Positions 35,332 through 47,804 of a stretch of DNA of 64,000 bases are shown one piece after another (the stretch's first letter is position 1; every line of letters begins with the position of its first letter). Under the pieces are notes generated by a model. It had not been told where the DNA came from and did not search any database. It saw nothing but the letters and a program-made list of their open reading frames with translations. This stretch comes from Echria macrotheca (lineage: Eukaryota; Ascomycota; Sordariomycetes; Sordariales; Schizotheciaceae), in assembly GCA_030411725.1 (NCBI GenBank), contig MU839833.1:1832317-1896316 (forward strand). Reading direction: 5' to 3'. The translations under genes and the position numbers were made by a program.

Positions 35332-36285
35332 TTAGTCCTCGGCCTCGTCCTGCTCAACCTCAGCCCTGCTGCCACCGCTTTTCCTCCCTCTGCCTCGCTG
35401 AAACCCGGCTCCTGAAGTAACCGCCCTCTCGCCGACAAAGTGCTTCCCATCCCAAGGTCTCTTACACTTGGGACACGTCTTGTCCCGTCGAGTACGCCAG
35501 TAGCCTTCCTGGCAAAAGTCGTGAAGCCGTACCGTGCAATCCCTCTCGGAACACCGTTGACCATACGTAACGATTTCTTTGCAGGCCTCGCAGAACTTGA
35601 TGTTCTGCCAGTCATCCTCCGGGTCGTTGTACGTCTCGACGAGCCATGACCAGAGCTCCACCAGTGACCGCGGGCTAAGACTGTAGAAGCCGTGTCTGCT
35701 CTTCTCCAACCAGCCCTCGGCCACGAGGCTGGAGAGCAGGGACAAAACCTCCGAGTGCTTGAGTCCCCTGTCAGCTGCCGCCGACCCCTCCCCATTGGCC
35801 TGATTGTTGACTCCACTTTCTCGTGACCGCTGGGGCCGTGACACCTTGAGAGCCTGGGCTTCGTCGACCGCCATAACCTCCATTCGAGGAGTGTTGTACT
35901 CGTTGAACATGGCGTCCAGTAGCCGCTTCAGGTATGATACTTCCTCGGGGGTGCGGACGGTACCCATCTGCGTGGGTGCGTCGCTCTGGGCATTGATAAA
36001 CACCCAGACCCGCTCGCCGTTGAGGACCTGGTGTCTGGTGGCGCGGATGTCAAAGTCGAGCGACTCGACGGCTGAGCGAGCTGCCTGGATGTAGTGCTCA
36101 AAGTCTTCCCACTTGACCGAGTCGGGCTCGCCTGGCCCTCTTTCGCCTCGTTCAGCTGCAAGTATGGCGGCGATGAGCTTCTGGCCCTCGGGAAAGGTCA
36201 GCGACCCTCGAGCCATCAAAGCTTGGAGGAATGCTCGGTTGGTGTTGTCATAGTGGTCACCCGGGGCCGCCCCGTCGTGGTCCAT
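35332..36285 (-). CDS. NSE1: SMC5/6 complex subunit NSE1, RING-like
   Basis: NSE1 is a RING-type subunit of the SMC5/6 DNA repair complex and pairs with Nse3 (MAGE) and Nse4. An intronless frame of 317 residues starts at ATG 36285. The N-terminal winged-helix part reads NRAFLQALMARGSLTFPEGQ and DFDIRATRHQVLNGERVWVF, both NSE1 signatures. A second winged-helix segment ends with LVAEGWLEKSRHGFYSLSPR. The C-terminal variant RING has the zinc ligands in FCEACKEIVTYGQRCSERDC, LHDFC and CPKCKRPW. The tail is glycine/arginine-rich, then acidic. Length and order match fungal NSE1. Confidence 0.95.
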   Translation of the reverse strand: MDHDGAAPGDHYDNTNRAFLQALMARGSLTFPEGQKLIAAILAAERGERGPGEPDSVKWEDFEHYIQAARSAVESLDFDIRATRHQVLNGERVWVFINAQSDAPTQMGTVRTPEEVSYLKRLLDAMFNEYNTPRMEVMAVDEAQALKVSRPQRSRESGVNNQANGEGSAAADRGLKHSEVLSLLSSLVAEGWLEKSRHGFYSLSPRSLVELWSWLVETYNDPEDDWQNIKFCEACKEIVTYGQRCSERDCTVRLHDFCQEGYWRTRRDKTCPKCKRPWDGKHFVGERAVTSGAGFQRGRGRKSGGSRAEVEQDEAED

Positions 36286-37884
36286 GATTGCATAAAATTA
36301 GTGGCAATGTACAGCTGTAAGGTAGGGGTATTGGTGGGGGGAAGAGGAGAATATCGCCGTTCGTCGTTGATAAGAGAACTGCGGTTGTTGATTGTTGCAG
36401 GATGCGTTGATGCGGTGAGCCCATGTTCGTGTTTCAGTGGTGACGGACCCTGGCCCAGTGTAGTTGCCTGGCTAGGCGGTTGCCCTGTGCTCTACGGTTT
36501 ACTGCGGTACACAGCTGTGGCTGCCCCCGCAGCCCTACACGTACTGTGGCAAGCTCTTATCGCGGGGCGGCGGGGTGGCAGGAACAAATGCAGGCACCGC
36601 AGATGCAACTTCCCACTACCAAGACAAGTGGTATGCGACTCTGCGCTCGTGTCAACGCCAAACAGAATAATTTCCGGTGCTCAGCTGCCATTGGAACGCG
36701 TGCATTGGCCCCTGGAGTCTGAGAACACTAGTACAAGTCGCCAAGGTCAGGCTAATGAGGACGAAATTTGTCCATGTTCTCGTCTTGCCATCCAATGCCA
36801 AACCCTTTCCTCATCACGACTACTACACTACCCCTCGCAGCCGATGATCCGAGGACCCCTGGCTGCCGCACTGATGATCTTGGGCGGCCAGAAAACTGCT
36901 GTCAGTGAAACCGGGTTGCCACATGCGTTCGGAGAAAAGCACAACCACTCCGGTGATCCATCAACCAAGGCTCGAGCCAGCCAGCATCTGGCTCCGCCAG
37001 CTTCAGCCCATGCTGAATCTGCGATGCTGTTCCCAAAAGCGTCAGTCTCCCACGGACCTGTTTCCAGACTGGGAGTTCCCCCCACGACATCTACACGGCA
37101 GTGCCAGCCACCACAAACAAGCCGAGGCGCCCTACTGTGGCAGACACACCTCGGGTAACGCCTCCTGCATGTCAACTCTCAACAGCCATCTGCAGCCCGG
37201 GTAGCGAGCGTAACATTCGATTCGGATCAACATCGACGACTCTCGAGACCTTGATGCGGGGAAAACGGAGCCGCTCCAGGGCGGGCTTAGGCCGTGGCCG
37301 AGGTTGAATTGCGGTCTGACCAGACTTGTCGTGCTCCACCGACTATCTCTGAGGTCTTGCCCGTCTTGGATGGCAGCTCGCTCTCGCTCTCCTCAGGATC
37401 CGCCAAGCCCTGCGACGTGCCGGCCGTCCAGCGTCTCGACACTAGCTTACGCTCAGGCACCCTGTGTCAAGCCAGAACGGCCTCGATCCATGTTCTCACG
37501 TGGCTGGGAGGGAGCTAAACTGGTCATGTTCCTCGATACCGACGGTGCCTTGCCCGTTTCGGGGCAAGTCGCTTAGCCGCCAGCTCGCTTGTCGACGAGG
37601 CCGCGAGTTGCAGCCCCTCCTGAGAGCCCTCTCGAGGTGCTTGTTTGCTGGTCCACTTCGACCGCAAGCTCCGGTCGAGATCGGTCATGGCCAGGGGCAA
37701 GGCGTGTACCCCTTGCCCCGAGCCAAGGGGGCTCCATCGACGGTTCGGGATGATCTGGATGTCTGCTTGGCGGGTGAGGATTCATAACAGTTGGCCCTTC
37801 CGCTGCGACTTACCAGTCCCTCCTACCCGGTTCTGCCCAGCAGACGCCCCTCTTCCTCGCAGACGACACGCCCGGCGGTATGCT
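36286..37884. other. Divergent intergenic region with a long ORF
   Basis: This 1.6 kb interval lies between NSE1 (-) and the seven-TM gene (+), which diverge. A plus-strand ORF from ATG 36307 to 37158 (283 codons) has no recognised domain and could be chance in GC-rich sequence, a leader, or an orphan gene. The remainder carries only short ORFs. Confidence 0.45.
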
Positions 37885-39393
37885 ATGGCAGCTCAGTTGC
37901 CATCCGGCGCCCTCGGCGCGGCCGTCACTATTCTGGTCTGGAGTTTTCTGTGTTTGTTTGTGAGCGCTTTCCTCGTCTTGTTGGTCTGGGTCCACGGCGA
38001 GCGGCAGAGCTGTATGTGCTTATGGGTCTCCGAGATGGATGCTGCTAACAGTAATAGATGTTGCTTTGCTCGGCGCTTCTCTCACCTTGAGTGTCTTGGC
38101 ATCCATAATCCAGCAAGCACATACGATATCGAAATGGAACGACATCAAGACGGCACAGTGGGAAAACGTGGTTGCCAACGTTGGAAACCCAGAACTCAAC
38201 ATCACCGGCGCATCGACCGGCCTTGACCTCGTCGTTTTCTATATCCAGTACTATACGTACAATGTGGAATCGTTGCTTGTGGTATTCTGGTACGTAGATT
38301 TCTGTTTTCTCTGGCTATTGGCTGACGTTCCAGGTCGGTCGAACTCGCCTCTTCCGTCTTTCAGATCCGGAGCACTTTTGGGCATCGCTACCACATCAGC
38401 ATCATCGCAAAGGCGACAGCCGTCTTACTCCCGGTGCTTCAACAGATCCTGTTGCGGAGCAGTTTTACACAACACAGCACTCTCCCGTACATGTTTCTGG
38501 CCGACTTTCTGAGTAAGTGAACACGTCTGTGTACTCGGCGCTCATGAGAACTTACGCAACACAGTGATTTCTAGTTTTGGCATTGGGTGTATTGTTCTTA
38601 TCGGCATTCTGGTGAAATATATCCATGCCCGCATATCTCTAGTGTCTTGGAATGTTACATACGGCCAGCGGTCTGGCGGCACAAGCAGTGCGAGTGGACT
38701 CCAGTCGGGCGCAAACGGTCGAATGCCGCGGCGGCCCCGAATGAAGGCTATTTACGACAGATGGCTCCTCATTCGATTCAGCATTGCGTTTTTGGCGCTG
38801 GGGTAAGATACCCCTGAGCTGTGACACTGGCTAAAGAAATAAGCTAATCCTATCTCAGTGTCTTTGAGCTCGTCGTCATCAACTTCCAACTCCGCGCCGC
38901 CTCTACGAACACCAAGGAAAATATCCCACCAGTGCCGGATCTCAGCGCCGAGCGTGCCATCTCCGACTTTATTCTCTTTCTCCCCGGTGTCTGCGCCGGT
39001 CCCTTGACGTTCATCGTCTTTGGTACTACAAGGACCTTTCGCCAGTACATGATCCGCCTGTTCCTGCCCAAGGTCCTCCAGGAAAAGCTCCATGAGCGTC
39101 GGGAGCGACGCAAGAAGCCCTCAACCGTAGGGACGCCGGGTAGCGGCTTTCCCCGATACCCCGATCCCGCAGGCGGCGGTGGCAGCAACAACACCGATGT
39201 GGAAGCCGCCAACGGCAACGCTGACAGCTACGGAACGCATAATGGTGCCGTTAGGATGCAAGACTTTGGACGGGACAACCGCCAGAGCGAGGAGTGGGCC
39301 AACGCGAGGAGGGACGACGACGATGAACTTCCGATTATGAAGCCCCCGCTCTCGCGCTTCCACGCCTCGGCGCTTAGGTCGAATCCTCCCTGA
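37885..39393 (+). CDS. Seven-transmembrane orphan protein
   Basis: A probable integral membrane protein with a receptor-like layout. Exons are 37885-38011, 38058-38289, 38334-38512, 38565-38802 and 38859-39393, giving 436 residues. All joins keep the frame, for example ERQSYVALLGASLTLS. Seven hydrophobic segments appear in order: VTILVWSFLCLFVSAFLVLL, LGASLTLSVLASII, VFYIQYYTYNVESLLVVFW, ISIIAKATAVLLPVLQQILL, FGIGCIVLIGILVKY, FSIAFLALGVFELVVINF and FILFLPGVCAGPLTFIVFG. An N-glycosylation sequon (NIT) lies between the second and third. The last 110 residues are hydrophilic with basic, then glycine/asparagine-rich and acidic parts. The layout fits a G-protein-coupled receptor, but I cannot place it in a known fungal receptor class. 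A nearby ATG at 37880 is in another frame. Confidence 0.82.
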
Positions 39394-40093
39394 ATATGGA
39401 GCCTATGTATGTGTGTGTGATGAAGGCGTTTGTGTTGTTTTTGCGATGGGTGTTTATGTATACGACAAAGATACCACGGGATTATGGAGATCATGTACAC
39501 ACGAGGATTTGCTTTTTTTTTCTGTTTTTTTCTCTCTAGCTACCAATGCGGCTGGGAGGAGGATGAGGAAGGAAGGAAGAGGACAGGAGACATGACTGCT
39601 TGATGTAATGGACGTAGCATGATTGAGTGTTTGACTTTGAGGTCAAACAAACCCAACGGGAGCGAGCCCCATATGATACCCCCATTTTTGTACCTTTGCA
39701 GACTTTCAAAAAATGATCAGGGAGGGCAGGAGAAAATAACAAGACCAGCTTTGAAATTCTCTTTTTGTTGTAACGCCCCCACACAGACGCATAGATGTCT
39801 TTTCGTCGTCACCCATTTCCTCCAAAGGACGCCTCGAATCATGTCCCTGACCCTTGACTAAATTGGTGTAGACTATGCCCCCTCCTCCTCCCCAGCGGGT
39901 GCCTCCCAGAAGCTCCCTTCCAAAACATGCCTTCCAAACATACCTCACACATGCACCAGAGCACCAGATGAACGACGCCATCCTCTTTCTTTTCCCCACC
40001 TGGCCTCCGACCCCCCCCCCCCCCCCCCCCAATACGCAACGACGTGCCTCACTCACTCTCTCAAAAAAAATCCATCTAATCTATCTACCAAGT
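39394..40093. other. Convergent intergenic region with poly-C run
   Basis: This 700 bp stretch lies between the 3' ends of the seven-TM gene and TAH18. It includes a run of 20 C at 40011-40030, a likely polymorphic or sequencing-sensitive site. Confidence 0.6.
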
Positions 40094-42729
40094 CTACCAA
40101 GTCTCCTGCCAATAAGTGCAATTATACCCATCAGCAAGCCACGCATCCCCCTCCTCCGACGTCTTGACAATCCCCGTCATGACCAGGACATCACGCAGCG
40201 CGGCGCGCACGGAGAGCGGCATCCGCCCCGAGTTCCCGCAGACGCAGATGAGCGGGTACTCGCGCATCAGCTCGCCGACGAGCGCGGCGTGCTTGCGGAT
40301 CTGGTTCTGCACGTAGTTCTTGCCCGCGTCGTAGTCGTGGACCAGTAGGCCTGTTGTCTCGAAGCTGGGCTGCGGCGGCGGGGTGATTTGCGCTGCTGCT
40401 GAAGAGTCGGTGGTGGTGGTGGTGGTTCCCTGAGTGTTGTTGTTGCGCCAGTCGAGGAGGCCGAGTGCCTGCTCTTGCGAGAGGGGATCCCGCGAGAAGG
40501 CGGGGATGACTTGGATCTCTGGGGAGGTCTCCCACTCGTCTCGAAAATAAAAGTCGGCGTCTTTGTTGCGGCAGCCGAAGAACAGGAGGAAGCGGTTCGG
40601 GCGGTGGATGATCTTGCGGTCTTCGATCAGGGCGCGGATCGGCGCGATGCCGGTGCCCGTGGCTATGGCGATGACCGGGCGATCGTCGGAGTTGTCAGGG
40701 TGGAGAGCCGGGCTGGATGCGCCGTTGATGCGGACTCGGATTTCGGTGCCGACGGGTAGGTGTTTTAGGTAGCGAGAGCAGAGGCCCTGGCGCGGCTTGC
40801 GGATGATGGTCTTGTACTCGACCAGCGCCACGAGGATCTCGAGCGTGAGATCGTAGCCTGGTTCGCTGGTTAGGGACTCGCCTCCGTTGCAGACGCTGAA
40901 CTCTCTCCCGCGGATGAGGGGGAAGAGATCGATCACCCAGTGGTACGGGATCTTGACGCCTGGGAAATCACGTAGCAGCTCGAGAATAGTGCGACGCGGG
41001 CGAGACGTGTAATCGTAGAACTCTTGTTCATTTCCCACGTTGACGAGCTCCTTCAGGCGCTCCTTCTCCATTTCCTCGGTTGTGAAATTCATCAGCTCCC
41101 TGATGAAGCTACGCTTGGGCACTGATGTGATGTCGAGATTGTGCGTCAGCAGAAACCGCAGAGTGGCTCCGTCCGGAACAAAGAGCTTGCTAGGCCGCGT
41201 GTTTGGACAATGAACGAGGCCATCATTGGTCTCTTGCAGCTTGAAGTTGATGGGAGTATCGGCAATAGGTCCCCAGCCCATGAGGTCGATTAGACTCTGA
41301 ACATCCTCGGGGTAGTTTTTCGGGTAGATGACGACTGTAGCCCCTGCTGCCGCGGTAAAAGGGGTCTTATCCCCCAGCGAGACACCCAAGACGATATGTC
41401 GGACGTCTTGCCAATGGCCCTCTGGTGTTACCCTCTCGTTGCTGGCTACCCTGGCAACGAAGGTGTTCGGGATAGGGAGTCTATCCGATGGTATCGGACC
41501 GGGAACATGGTCGTCTTGGAGTAAGAGGTATTTCTGAGGATGATCTTTGATAATGTTATCCTTATCAAACCCATCCACCTGAACTCTAGACTGCCTTTCC
41601 CACTGCTCGCCGCTCCGAGCGCTCACTGCAGGGAAGTTGCCCTTGAGGCGCGCATGATCCTCTATCGCCTGCTCAAGCTTAGAACGCGGGTGGTCGATGT
41701 GAGTTAGAACCGCGCTTTCTGTTCTGGTGGCGAGAAATCTCTGCTCCTGTTCCTGGGAATCATTCGTGGCGCTAGAGCTAGAAGATGTGGGATGAAGAGT
41801 GAAGCCGTACTTGGGTGGCAGCTGGACATCATCTGGAATAGGCATGATTGACTCTGGAAGGGGATGGCTGGTCAAGATAGCAGTCCTGATCTCGCCAAAC
41901 CAAGAAAGGTATACGCTATCGATTCTGGATGCTTGTTAGCTAGATCGGCGAACTGGTTGTGCTGGGCATGTGTAGAAAAGAAGTGGACAGTGGATTGTGC
42001 TTGACCGGTCGGCCCTGACTGATCGCGATCGAGACTGAATGTCAATTACACTGACCCGTGAAGTAGCCGGCAAGCTCACAGGAAATTTAAAAAAAGAAAG
42101 AGTCCAACAGGAGAGGGAGAAGAAACGCTTTGACTTACCCGTTGTCGTGCCTCTCGTCCGCTTCGCCTGGTGGGTGGAATTCTGAGGCACCCAGCTGCAG
42201 AAGCCTCACACGAAGCTTTCTTGCAGCCCAGTTGAATCTAGCGCAGAGTTAGAAACACGACGAAAACAGTAGACAATAAAGGTAAGAGAGAAAATAAGGA
42301 GTTGTTAGAGGGGATCTTACTTGGGATATGAGCTGTCACCGAGACCGAAGATGGAAAACTGTAGAGCAGCCAAGCAGTTGGTGTTGTTGAGTTTTTCTCG
42401 TCTCAAGTTCCGCCAGAATTTTCTGGTATTCTTGGGCATGTCTCCCTGACCGGTTGTGGAAGTCACAAAAATGACGAGTGAGGCTCGAAGCAAATCCGAC
42501 TAAGAGGGTCAGCTGGGGGGTCGACCTCGACCGTAGTTCTACAGCATACCAGCTTGAAATTGTCCATCTCATCCACCGTAGCTTGGAAATGAAGCCTCTG
42601 GGCCATCTTGCCCAGCTCTCCAGCAATCTCCTCGCCGTTTCCTGTCTCGGAACCGTACAGGATGATCATGGTTCGACCGTCTATCCTCACGGGGTTCGCA
42701 ACCGCCTCCTCTTCTCCCAACGACGCCAT
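40094..42729 (-). CDS. TAH18: NADPH-dependent diflavin oxidoreductase TAH18
   Basis: TAH18 passes electrons from NADPH through FAD and FMN to Dre2 for cytosolic iron-sulfur cluster assembly. Exons are 42729-42550, 42499-42321, 42237-42139 and 41924-40094, giving 762 residues. The N-terminal flavodoxin part reads MIILYGSETGNGEEIAGE, then after splicing LVIFVTSTTGQGDMPKNTRK and FSIFGLGDSSYPKFNWAARK, the FMN-binding loops. The last exon has the FAD/NADPH part: RGREFSVCNG, IAIATGTGIAPIRALIEDRK, RFLLFFGCRNKDADFYFRDE and ICVCGNSGRMPLSVRAALRD, ending in tryptophan as usual for the family. The third intron (214 nt) is longer than usual here. A threonine/proline-rich insert near residue 660 makes the protein longer than animal homologues. 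Confidence 0.94.
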
Positions 42730-45477
42730 TTCGAACCGCAGCTCCCCCGAATACTAACGATTGTCGGGCACCTGCTTTACCACTCTGGATTATGGTACCG
42801 CATGAGATGAGATATTTCGTGATAACCCGGAAATGCAGACCAGTTTGGGTCGGTGACGGACTTGACGATTTCTTCTGGGAGCCTTGTGTATACCTTGGCG
42901 ATCTAGCGATTTATTGTCGACTTGCAGAATTCTTGAACTCGACCCTCTATACGGTTCTCGACGGACAACGATAGGTTTGCTAGGTTGTTGATCTGGTGAG
43001 TCGTGTATTTGCCGTCACGGCGGGTCAATCGGCTCCACTCGGTCGTTGGAGAATCGGGCCCGAGATCGGGCCACCAAATGCGGCGGCCCTACCAACTGCT
43101 CGGAAGCCCGAGATCAGATGCGCCATCTCCGGACCGCCGTGGACAACCACCGGATATCACGAATCACACTCAGTCTCTTACAGACTATTGGAGCGGGCTT
43201 TCATTTTTCTCTAACGTGGGATCAAAACTAGATTGGATATCTCTGCCGCCTCACGTGTCCGGGCGATCCTCGAGCACTGCTTGCTGCATTCGGTCGATGT
43301 TTCCTCTGACAAAGAGCAAAACGGCCAAGGTGGATCGCATCAGAACTTTAGAAGGAGGCCAAAATGGAGGAGCAACCGGATCCTTTCCCATGCCTGCTCT
43401 GCATGATGGTCAGGGAGATTAAATAGGAGTAGGATATATCCCCAGGGGCAGCTTCATTTCTTTCCCCTGATAGAATTTTCCGAAACGAAAAGAATACCAC
43501 AGTCTACCGACAAGGGACAGAGGACTGCCCAGGCGTATGCTCGAATCCAATCGTTTCAATGTCTATCTAGACTCCCCATACATAGACGCATAAAAAGGTT
43601 CTTGACAAGTTGACAGGTTGCAGTCTGCAGAACAACGTTGTTGCGAGGAAAACCCCACCTAGACCCCCTATCTTTATCTGAAGTTTCGCGCCGTTTGTGT
43701 CGGGTGGGGTGGGGTGGAGGTGAAACTTGCGGAGGCTGCCGAAATCCCTACCAAGAGCCTGGGGCACGGGGCAGGGAGGTCTGGGAGCCTGTGGAAATGG
43801 AACCTGGAATGGAACCGTCTCGAAGCCATCGCAGCTTGGCTGTTCAATGTGTGTCATTCGGCGAACCAAAAGAGGCCGCACGGCTGCCTCGTGAGTCCTC
43901 AGCGACTCGGTCGCAGACCTTACTGGCAGTGACTGGCTTTTCTGCATGCTATTTTTCTCATTGGATGGGCGTTGGGCAACATGTCAGGTGTCTCAACTGG
44001 ACTGCAACTGCGCTTCTCAGCCGCATGAGGCTGCTGCGGCTGATTTGCTGAAGTTTTTGCCCCCAACCCACGAAATGCACCAGTGTGCGGGCATGGGACT
44101 CTGTCCCTGTCTGCTGCATATTCAATGTTGCCTCTCCGGAGCATGAGGTCGGTATTCTACCATAAGGAAGAGCTGGGTGGCCGGTTGGGACCGGTGATTC
44201 CTAGCGTATCCATTAGCTTTCTGGTTGTGCTGAGAATTGGCGGATCCAAAACGGACGGATATGGGCCCAACTGCTTTGTTTAACTGGAGAACATCGCGCT
44301 ATCATCTTCGGATGAGATTCGCGAGAAGTTCACATGCCGTCCAACCCCAAAAGCCGCTTGGAATGCTCGCTCTATCTGCCGAGTTTACTTGACAGCAAAA
44401 GCTGAATACCGACCTTGCAGGGGCTGTAACCGGTCCCTATCAAACCGGGCTGTCGATGTAAGAACCGCTCCCGCAATCACAGGCGCAGTCCTCTTGCGTT
44501 CAGATCGCGGGTGTTAGCCTGGTGTGAGTCGCCATCACTCGATCCAGTCTTTTGGATATATGCCGAGCTTGAATTTTCAGATGGCGACTCATACACCATT
44601 CTTCAGTGCTGTCCGTGATGCTCTATAAATTTTTCAACGACCTACCCCCTTCTCTACTCGTATCCCCTTCACGAACCCAGCAAGAGGTTCTCTACTCTTC
44701 CTTCTCTTCCCGTCTTCTTGCCATTTTGTTAGCAGACCGCAACCACAACAACACTGCTTCGCTATCGATAATATCCACAGTTAGGCATCTTGCCTGATTG
44801 CACCGACCACCGGCGAACTTCACAAGCACACTAAAAACTAGTGGCAGGATCGACTCACACGCTTGCTCCATCTCAACGGCGTTGTTTCCTTGCAGACCAA
44901 AGCTTGATCAGGTGAGCAGATAACCTCGTACATCCTTGACCTCAAACTTCCATACAAAAGCCAGTCTAACCTTCTCTTTTCGTCGCGTTGAGGAAGCCCA
45001 GTTGAAGACTCCGCCTGTCGAACAGAGACACTCCAGCTTGCCCCAGACGATTTTCTTCCAGCGGCGCGCCTTCCCCTGCTGCAATCCACAGGCTCCACAG
45101 TCTCCCCACGGACCCCTGTCCAGGCAAAAGGTACGTACCCTATCCGCCGCCACGCCTTCTCTCGCTTAATTCCCCGAACGCCTGCAAAAAATATTTGAAT
45201 TTTGAGCGCGCCGCTCACAGCTTTCCTTCTTCCCTCTTCCTCGTCAAGCATCAAAGAACGATTCCAAGCCTTGCTCAACCTCCACTTTCACTCCTCAAAG
45301 TCATCTAGGGCACTAAGCTACCCTCTAACTCCCCCTCCACCCCAGAGTCCAATTTCAAGTCGTCTTCGAACAACTGGTGCACGCTTCGCTCGACGCTCCA
45401 CTTGCTTCTAGACGAGTCAACAATCCTCACGTCAATACCGCACAACCCATCTCCATTTCAACCCCGACATCATCACC
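42730..45477. other. 2.7 kb divergent intergenic region
   Basis: This is the shared upstream region of TAH18 (-) and the two-RRM gene (+). The last 900 bp before the RRM start is pyrimidine-rich, typical of a highly expressed fungal leader, and contains a strong donor-like GTACGT at 45131, so a 5' UTR intron is possible. No coding region is recognised. Confidence 0.5.
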
Positions 45478-46913
45478 ATGTCTGCCATCGTGGAGAAGGT
45501 TACCGACGCGGCGTCCAACGCCGTAAATGACATCACCAATGCTCTGGCCAGCACCTCTGTGACTGACAAGTCCGCTGACGACAAGTCTGCCGCCAATGAT
45601 GCGGTCCTTGCCAGCGCCGCTGAGGGTCGCCGCCTTTACATCGGCAACCTCGCGTACGCGACAACAGAGGGGGAGTTGAAAGATTTCTTCAAGGGCTACC
45701 TTGTGTACGTATTCTCCTTCCCCACCTCCCCGTCGCGCTCTCCTCACGGCACTCTGCGACCTGGTTGTCGCGACCTGTAGGACATGACACTGTCCCGCTC
45801 ATCGCTTGCACAACTGTCTCGTAGAGCCCACGCTCTGCCTGCCCGCTTTTCTTTAAGCGGGCGTCCTAGCCGATGGAGATACCCTCCTGTCTTATCCCTC
45901 TCACCTGTGCAACCCGAAACCTAGCTAACGTTTACGTCCTCCAGCGAGTCTGTTTCTATTCCCAAGAACCCGCGCACTGACCGCCCCGTCGGCTATGCCT
46001 TCGTTGATCTCTCGACCCCCAGCGAGGCTGAGCGCGCTATTGCTGAGCTTTCTGGCAAGGAGATCCTGGAACGCAAGGTCTCCGTCCAGCTTGCCCGCAA
46101 GCCCGAGGCGACACATACCACGGAAGGTGCTAACGGTGAGGGTGCTGGCGAGGGCACGCGTCGGCGTCAATCTACCCGTGGTCGTGGCCGGGCAGGCCGC
46201 GGTCGCGGTGGACGTGCCCGTGGCGGACGTGGCAGCGGCGTAAGTCTCCCTGCCCGCTACACTCGTTTACGATATTAATCAGTTGTCCAGGATGAGAAGA
46301 CTGAGGGTGCATCTGGCAACGAGGCCACCGGTGCCAGTACCGAGGCACCTGCCACCACCGGCGAGGTTCAAGCTTTGAAGGACATCACCAACGAGGCCAA
46401 CGCTGACAAGCCCAAGGGTGCCAAGGGCGAGAAGGCTCAGCCCCGTCCTCCCCGTGAGCGCCGTGAGCGGGGACCCCCTGCTGATGGTATTCCCTCCAAG
46501 ACCAAGGTCATGGTTGCCAACTTGCCCTACGACCTGACCGAGGAGAAGGTGAGCAGCGGTCATGATTAATCCCCATTGCAGTATTGCTAACTAGCCAATA
46601 GCTTAAGGAGCTTTTCGCCGCCTATGAGCCCTCTTCCGCCAAGATTGCCCTCCGCCCCATCCCTCGCTTCATGATCAAGAAGCTTCAGGCTCGTGGCGAG
46701 CCCCGCAAGGGCCGTGGCTTCGGCTTCGTCACTCTTGCGTCGGAGGAGATGCAGCTCAAGGCTGTCGCCGAGATGAACGGCAAGGATATTGAGGGACGCG
46801 AGATTGCTGTCAAGGTCGCCATTGACAGCCCCGACAAGACCGATGAGGAAGCCAATGCCCCCGAGGGCGAGGCTGCCCACCCGGATGAGCAGGCCGAGAC
46901 TGCCACTGCTTAA
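45478..46913 (+). CDS. Two-RRM RNA-binding protein with RG-rich linker
   Basis: An RNA-binding protein of 363 residues. Exons are 45478-45704, 45945-46239, 46291-46548 and 46602-46913; the first intron is 240 nt. RRM1 begins RRLYIGNLAYATTEGELKDF and carries RPVGYAFVDLSTPSEAERAI. It is followed by an arginine/glycine-rich stretch (RGRGRAGRGRGGRARGGRG), a likely arginine-methylation region. RRM2 begins KVMVANLPYDLTEEKLKELF and carries RGFGFVTLASEEMQLKAVAE. The C-terminus is acidic. The layout resembles fission yeast Rnp24, but no specific role can be assigned. The strong pyrimidine-rich leader and regular codon use suggest high expression. Confidence 0.9.
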
Positions 46914-47804
46914 CGACCCCAGACCACCACGAGCTGCGCTCGCTTCTGGGGACGTGGGCGCGAACGTCAGTTCTCTTCGAAAACACCTCTTCGTATGTAT
47001 TACTCTTTGGGCGCGTGCATTTCCCTGATGATTTGGCATGGATTGGAACGAATTTTTCCTTATGGTAGACATCATGCACGATGGGCCACGAGAGAGGAAT
47101 GAGATTTGATGCGGCGGGATAATTCTCCTGGCGTCCGGGATTTGCGTGGGCTTTCACAAAAAAAGGAGGCTTCATGCGGGTAGACTTCAGGAACCGTTAT
47201 CTTGCTGCTTTTACCAAAATAACCCTTAATTTCCTGCACGAGTTTTCATCTTCATCTTGTGTAGTTGGCAACCACCTTGACTCTTTTCACTTACTTTCTT
47301 CGGGGTGTACAATTAGTTCGTCGCCGGAGATTGGGGGCTGGGGGCAGGAAAAGTTATCCAAGATACACAATGAGACGTATCTTTTTTGAGTTGAACAACT
47401 TTGCAAATGCAACTGATGGTGACCTGGCGACATGTCCAATGATGGAGCGGTGACGGTTGCTTGCATGCGGGAACGCAGAGGCCAGCCGGGAATGTCCACT
47501 GTGGCCGCGGTTCCAGCCCAATTCCCCTGCGTAAACTTCGCTCCGCTGCGTATGGAAACCAACCCTCCCACCTTTTACGGGGCATCTGCATAACGGTACA
47601 CGTGCTTGCGACTAGCAACTTGGGAAAGATTCATGTTTTGTCGAGGAAACATCTTGCAAAGCTATCTTCAGCCTCTCCCCTGGTAGCTAGGCGCCCAAAT
47701 TTCCCGGTGCCGACTTCGAAAAGCCACGCGACACACGTCGCCGCCAACACGCCAACCTCACCCTTCACAGTCCAGCCATCACTTACCCCGACCATTAGCT
47801 CGCC
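46914..47804. other. Intergenic region, RRM gene / ArfGAP
   Basis: This 890 bp stretch holds the 3' UTR of the RRM gene and the promoter of the ArfGAP gene. No additional gene or RNA was recognised. Confidence 0.55.

Noticed and set aside
41936..42190. 84-codon minus-strand frame within TAH18
   Set aside because: It lies mostly in the 214-nt third intron, and the flavodoxin-to-reductase join requires its removal.
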